Assembly: GCA_030068145.1 (NCBI GenBank)
Contig: JAPJBO010000769.1
Coordinates: forward strand, 1-64,000
Direction of reading: 5' to 3'
DNA length: 64,000 bases
Source of the DNA: Diplonema papillatum
Taxonomy: Eukaryota > Euglenozoa > Diplonemea > Diplonemida > Diplonemidae
Shown one piece after another: positions 61,345-64,000 of the stretch. Position numbers and translations under genes: made by a program. Below the pieces are notes generated by a model. That model searched no databases. It saw only the letters and a list, made by a program, of their open reading frames with translations, and was not told where the DNA came from. Numbering within the stretch: position 1 is the stretch's first letter; every line of letters starts with the position of its first letter.

Positions 61345-61515
61345 AGGGTAAAGGGGGGGGGGGTCGAATAATAACACTGTGTTATTATTCGATTTGTCGA
61401 ATAATAAAAAAAGTTCCGGGTAGCCGAACAGTAGCAGGATCAAATAGTGGCAGTGTTTTTTAGACAACAAGACGTGTTTCAAATAACTGTTATTATGCGA
61501 CCCCCCCCCTTTACC
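61345..61515. repeat. MITE-like element with G-run terminal inverted repeats, copy 2
   Basis: TAAAGGGGGG...GTCGAATAATA at the left and TTATTATGCGACCCCCCCCC-TTTA at the right. The interior matches 46537-46697 inverted. An extra nested palindrome (TCGAATAATA/TATTATTCGA) lies at the left end. Confidence 0.85.
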
Positions 61516-61529
61516 AAATCGCAAATGAA

Positions 61530-61612
61530 AGACGCTCATCAGATCCCACAAAGGGTGTCGGGTTCATCTTGACAGCAGGACGGTGGCCATGGAAGTCGGC
61601 ATCCGATAATGA
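61530..61612 (+). rRNA. 28S rRNA fragment, sense, short
   Basis: Reads GCTCATCAGATCCCACAA, GACAGCAGGACGGTGGCCAT and GGAAGTCGGCATCCGATAA, the inverse of 42130-42230. It belongs to the same part of large-subunit rRNA. Confidence 0.85.
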
Positions 61613-61730
61613 GTGTGCAGCAACTCCCTGCCGATGCACCGGTCCCGAAGATGGATGATGCGCGTGGAATGCCCGACCCCGTGTGATGCTGAAGTTTACG
61701 ACCCAAGGGGCCCCTGCATTTTTTAGTACA

Positions 61731-61895
61731 ACAATCTTGCGGGTTGCCCTTCAATGTGTGTATTGTGCAGGCTAAAAAGACGTAGACAGCGTGTTTTGGT
61801 GGTTGATCAGAATTCCTTACCTGAATATACACAAGGTAAATACAAGTGGGAAAACGATCAACCGGCACGCACAAACAAAACGAAGCGCCTGCCCC
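61731..61895 (+). repeat. dispersed repeat family C, copy 3
   Basis: Same conserved words as 32964-33110, with a TGTG insertion near the start. Confidence 0.8.
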
Positions 61896-62097
61896 TTTGG
61901 AAAGGGAGACTCTTCCGTTTTCACGCCCCCCTTTGCGTGCCTGGAGGAACTCTCGACAACCTAGCCCTTCGGGTTCCGCATTCATCATAAAGAAGCTCCG
62001 TGGCCCCGACGCGCCATTTCTCTGTCTAAGCACCCTCTTCAAGAAAGTACTTGAGGAGAAGGCTGCCAGTTGCGAAGTCTCCAACCAAGCAATTGTG

Positions 62098-62298
62098 TTA
62101 CATAAGCGCCAGCTTGGAAGGAAATGCTCGACGAAGCTGCCAGACAAAGAACCGAAGGGATTCCCAAGTGCTGTAACTACCGAACCACGTGTTGAACGGA
62201 TGTGAGGTCATGCGGGTCTACCTTCACGACAAGACACACAAACACAACAGGTCAAAGTCCTGAGTGAGAAAACAACACACGGATGGTGTAAGCGACCA
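62098..62298 (+). repeat. SINE-like family A, copy 7
   Basis: From TACATAAGCGCCAGCTTGG to ACACACGGATGGTGTAAGCG. Its end abuts the LRR fragment. A small piece of family B (TACTTGAGGAGAAGGCTGCC) precedes it at 62035-62075. Confidence 0.8.
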
Positions 62299-62497
62299 AG
62301 GTCGACGACGGCCAACGTATTGTTTTGGTACACGGCTTCCACGATGGGCATGGCCGTTTCGTCTCTCAATCGGCAACCATATAACCGGATTGATACGAGA
62401 CCGCAAGAAGGCTGGGAGATCAGGTCCGCCAGCAGGAGGCAGCCCGGGTTCGTGTGCCGAATAAGCACCCCCCCAACAAAAAACGGTCCAGAAACCT
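62299..62497 (-). pseudogene. leucine-rich-repeat (RI/NLR type) exon fragment
   Basis: On the - strand the frame reads LISQPSCGLVSIRLYGCRL then RDETAMPIVEAVYQNNTLAV and VDLG. This fits the ribonuclease-inhibitor-type LRR pattern L-x-x-L-x-L-x-x-C/N-x-L-x-D...N-x-x-L-x-x-L-x-L for one and a half repeats. It stops abruptly at the end of a SINE-A copy. With no further repeats found nearby it is most likely a stranded exon. Confidence 0.5.
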
Positions 62498-62605
62498 GGC
62501 GACCTGTGTTTTCCCGCGAATTATGGTGGCTTGCCTGCAGCCATGGCACCCCGCACTTTACTGATCTGATGCCTTGTAGGGTAGACCCGGGGGGGTGGGG
62601 CGGCG

Positions 62606-62934
62606 ATGGCGCAAGATTCTTGGTCTCTGCCCGACTCGGATGACGGGCGACCCGATGAGAAGGACGACGCCATGTCGGCGGACGGCGGCGGTGCGGGTGA
62701 AGACGACGACGACTGCGACGAGGAGCGGTACAACACGTGGCGCGCCCATTGGAAGTACCTGTACAGCATCCAACACCGTCGCGTGGCTGCCCGACGTCGC
62801 TTCGAAGCAGCACACGATCGAATCCCGCTTCGTGGCCAGCACGTGCGGTGCTCAGAATCAGCATAACAAACTGGAGTTCTACGGATATCCGGAATGTGGC
62901 GCAAGCTGCTTGGAGACACAACTGGCCTCGAGGT
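62606..62934 (+). pseudogene. acidic first-exon copy 1 (frame broken) with strong GTAAGT donor
   Basis: Starts MAQDSWSLPDSDDGRPDEKD like copy 3 but lacks 29 bases after YLYS, which shifts the frame to an early TAA. Downstream sequence then differs from copy 3 and ends ACTGGCCTCGAG|GTAAGT, a near-perfect donor, so this copy may keep the original exon end. Confidence 0.6.
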
Positions 62935-62992
62935 AAGTCTCCTGGAATGGGGTGGGTGAGAGTCCCGGATTTCCATGTTGGTTCTTTTATGG

Positions 62993-63297
62993 CACCTTGA
63001 CTTCGCTGGGGGCTTGCAAAGGGCAGACCTGTGCGGGACTCCTCTCCTCCGGCGGATGAGACACTCAAACAATACTAGCTGCTTGCAGCTGCACTTCTTT
63101 ACCAATATCACGCCTCGCAGGGTAGACCCGTGGGGGTGGCCAGGGGGGGTGGGAAAGGGCGGCGATGGCTCAAGATTCTTGGTCTCTGCCCGACTCGGAT
63201 GACGGGCGACCCGATGAGAAGGACGACGCCATGTCGGCGGACGGCGGCGGTGCGGGTGAAGACGACGACGACTGCGACGAGGAGCGGTACAACACGG
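62993..63297 (+). pseudogene. acidic first-exon copy 2 (truncated) in a 305-bp tandem duplication
   Basis: The block from GCACCTTGACTTCGCTGG to AACACG contains about 170 bases of upstream sequence plus the first 44 codons, then starts again at 63298. Confidence 0.85.
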
Positions 63298-63479
63298 CAC
63301 CTTGACTTCGCTGGGGCTTGCAAAGGGCAGACCTGTGCGGGACTCCTCCCCTCCGGCGGATGAAACACTCACACAATACTAGCTGCTTGCCTTCCTTCAC
63401 GGCAGCTGCACTTCATTACCAATATCACGTTTCGCAGGGTAGACCCGTGGGGGTGGCCAGGGGGGGAGAAAGGGCGGCG

Positions 63480-63871
63480 ATGGCTCAAGATTCTTGGTCT
63501 CTGCCCGACTCGGATGACGGGCGACCCGATGAGAAGGACGACGCCATGTCGGCGGACGGCGGCGGTGCGGGTGAAGACGACGACGACTGCGACGAGGAAC
63601 GGTACAACACGTGGCGCGCCCATTGGAAGTACCTGTACAGCACCATCGTCGTCGAGCGGGCGGACGCACCTTCCAACACCGTCGCGTGGCTGCCCGACGT
63701 CGCTTCGAAGCAGCACACGATTGAATCCCGCATCGTGGCCAGCACGTGCGGAACTCGGAAGCAGCATTACGTCACCATTTTCAAGGTGCGGCTCCCGTGC
63801 AGGACAGACGACCTTCCGTGGCTGCCGGGGTACGACGAATCGACAGGTCCGCCCGACCCCCTCTTCTCCCA
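63480..63871 (+). CDS. acidic protein, first exon (copy 3, most complete)
   Basis: ATG at 63480 gives a very acidic N-terminus (DSDDGRPDEKDDAMSADGGG, then GEDDDDCDEERYNTW). A folded-looking segment follows: WKYLYSTIVVERADAPSNTV, AWLPDVASKQHTIESRIVAS, TCGTRKQHYVTIFKVRLPCR. A possible donor is TTCAAG|GTGCGG at 63785/63786; otherwise the frame continues to a family B repeat at 63876. I do not recognise the family. Its upstream region (63298-63479) is duplicated before copy 2. Confidence 0.5.
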
Positions 63872-63875
63872 CTTT

Positions 63876-64000
63876 TTTTTGTATCAGCACCTGCTTTGTA
63901 GGAAATGCTTGAGGAGTTGCGATAGATCAAAGGAGGTAAAATGTGCTGTAGCCCACACGAAACACAGGTAAATCCGGGTTTAATGGCGGGCGTAAGCGTT
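63876..64000 (+). repeat. SINE-like family B copy (cut by window end)
   Basis: From TTGTATCAGCACCTGCTTTG to GGCGGGCGTAAGCGTT, with the AGACTGCCA segment missing. Confidence 0.8.

Overview
This is nuclear DNA of a GC-rich, intron-bearing protist or alga; I cannot name the species. Evidence is split coding exons joined by GT-AG introns in matching phase, APE-type LINE retrotransposons, many SINE-like dispersed repeats, minisatellites, and displaced fragments of eukaryotic-type 18S and 28S rRNA. No prokaryotic operon structure is seen.

Layout. 1-13.3 kb: a nest of ankyrin-repeat genes and remnants and copies of one LINE family (LINE-1). One long ankyrin ORF looks intact (1512-4379, 955 aa) and one LINE-1 copy has an open 1431-codon reverse transcriptase ORF (8054-12349). 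Four LINE-1 3' ends lie at the same codon position of an ankyrin repeat, one with a clear 8-bp target duplication. 13.5-37.6 kb: one host gene on the + strand coding for a protein with three cyclic-nucleotide-binding domains. I place five exons (13533-14334, 15803-17147, 18454-18854, 33855-34435, 37286-37630) whose phases agree at every junction. Its 15-kb third intron holds, antisense, a head-to-tail pair of a second LINE family (LINE-2, 19.7-31.9 kb). LINE-2 codes for an AlkB-like 2-oxoglutarate/Fe(II) dioxygenase, a 2A ribosome-skipping peptide, an APE endonuclease, a reverse transcriptase and a Cys/His-rich tail in one reading frame.

38-48 kb is mostly repeats: SINE-like families A and B, several other dispersed families, 28S rRNA pieces, hairpin elements and short inverted-repeat elements with G-run ends. 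48-53.3 kb: a multi-exon membrane protein gene of unknown function (exons ending 49011, 49413, 52118 and 53295). 55-57.4 kb: a coiled-coil/polyQ terminal exon and an array of about 320-bp tandem repeats. 58-61 kb: a large hairpin array and a single-exon GNAT acetyltransferase gene (59839-60420). 62-64 kb: a leucine-rich-repeat exon fragment on the - strand and three tandem copies of an acidic first exon.

Two themes run through the window. Nearly every host exon is accompanied by partial, degraded tandem copies of itself. The LINEs carry features that deserve a proper family search: LINE-2 for its AlkB-2A-EN-RT architecture, and LINE-1 for apparent targeting of ankyrin-repeat coding DNA.
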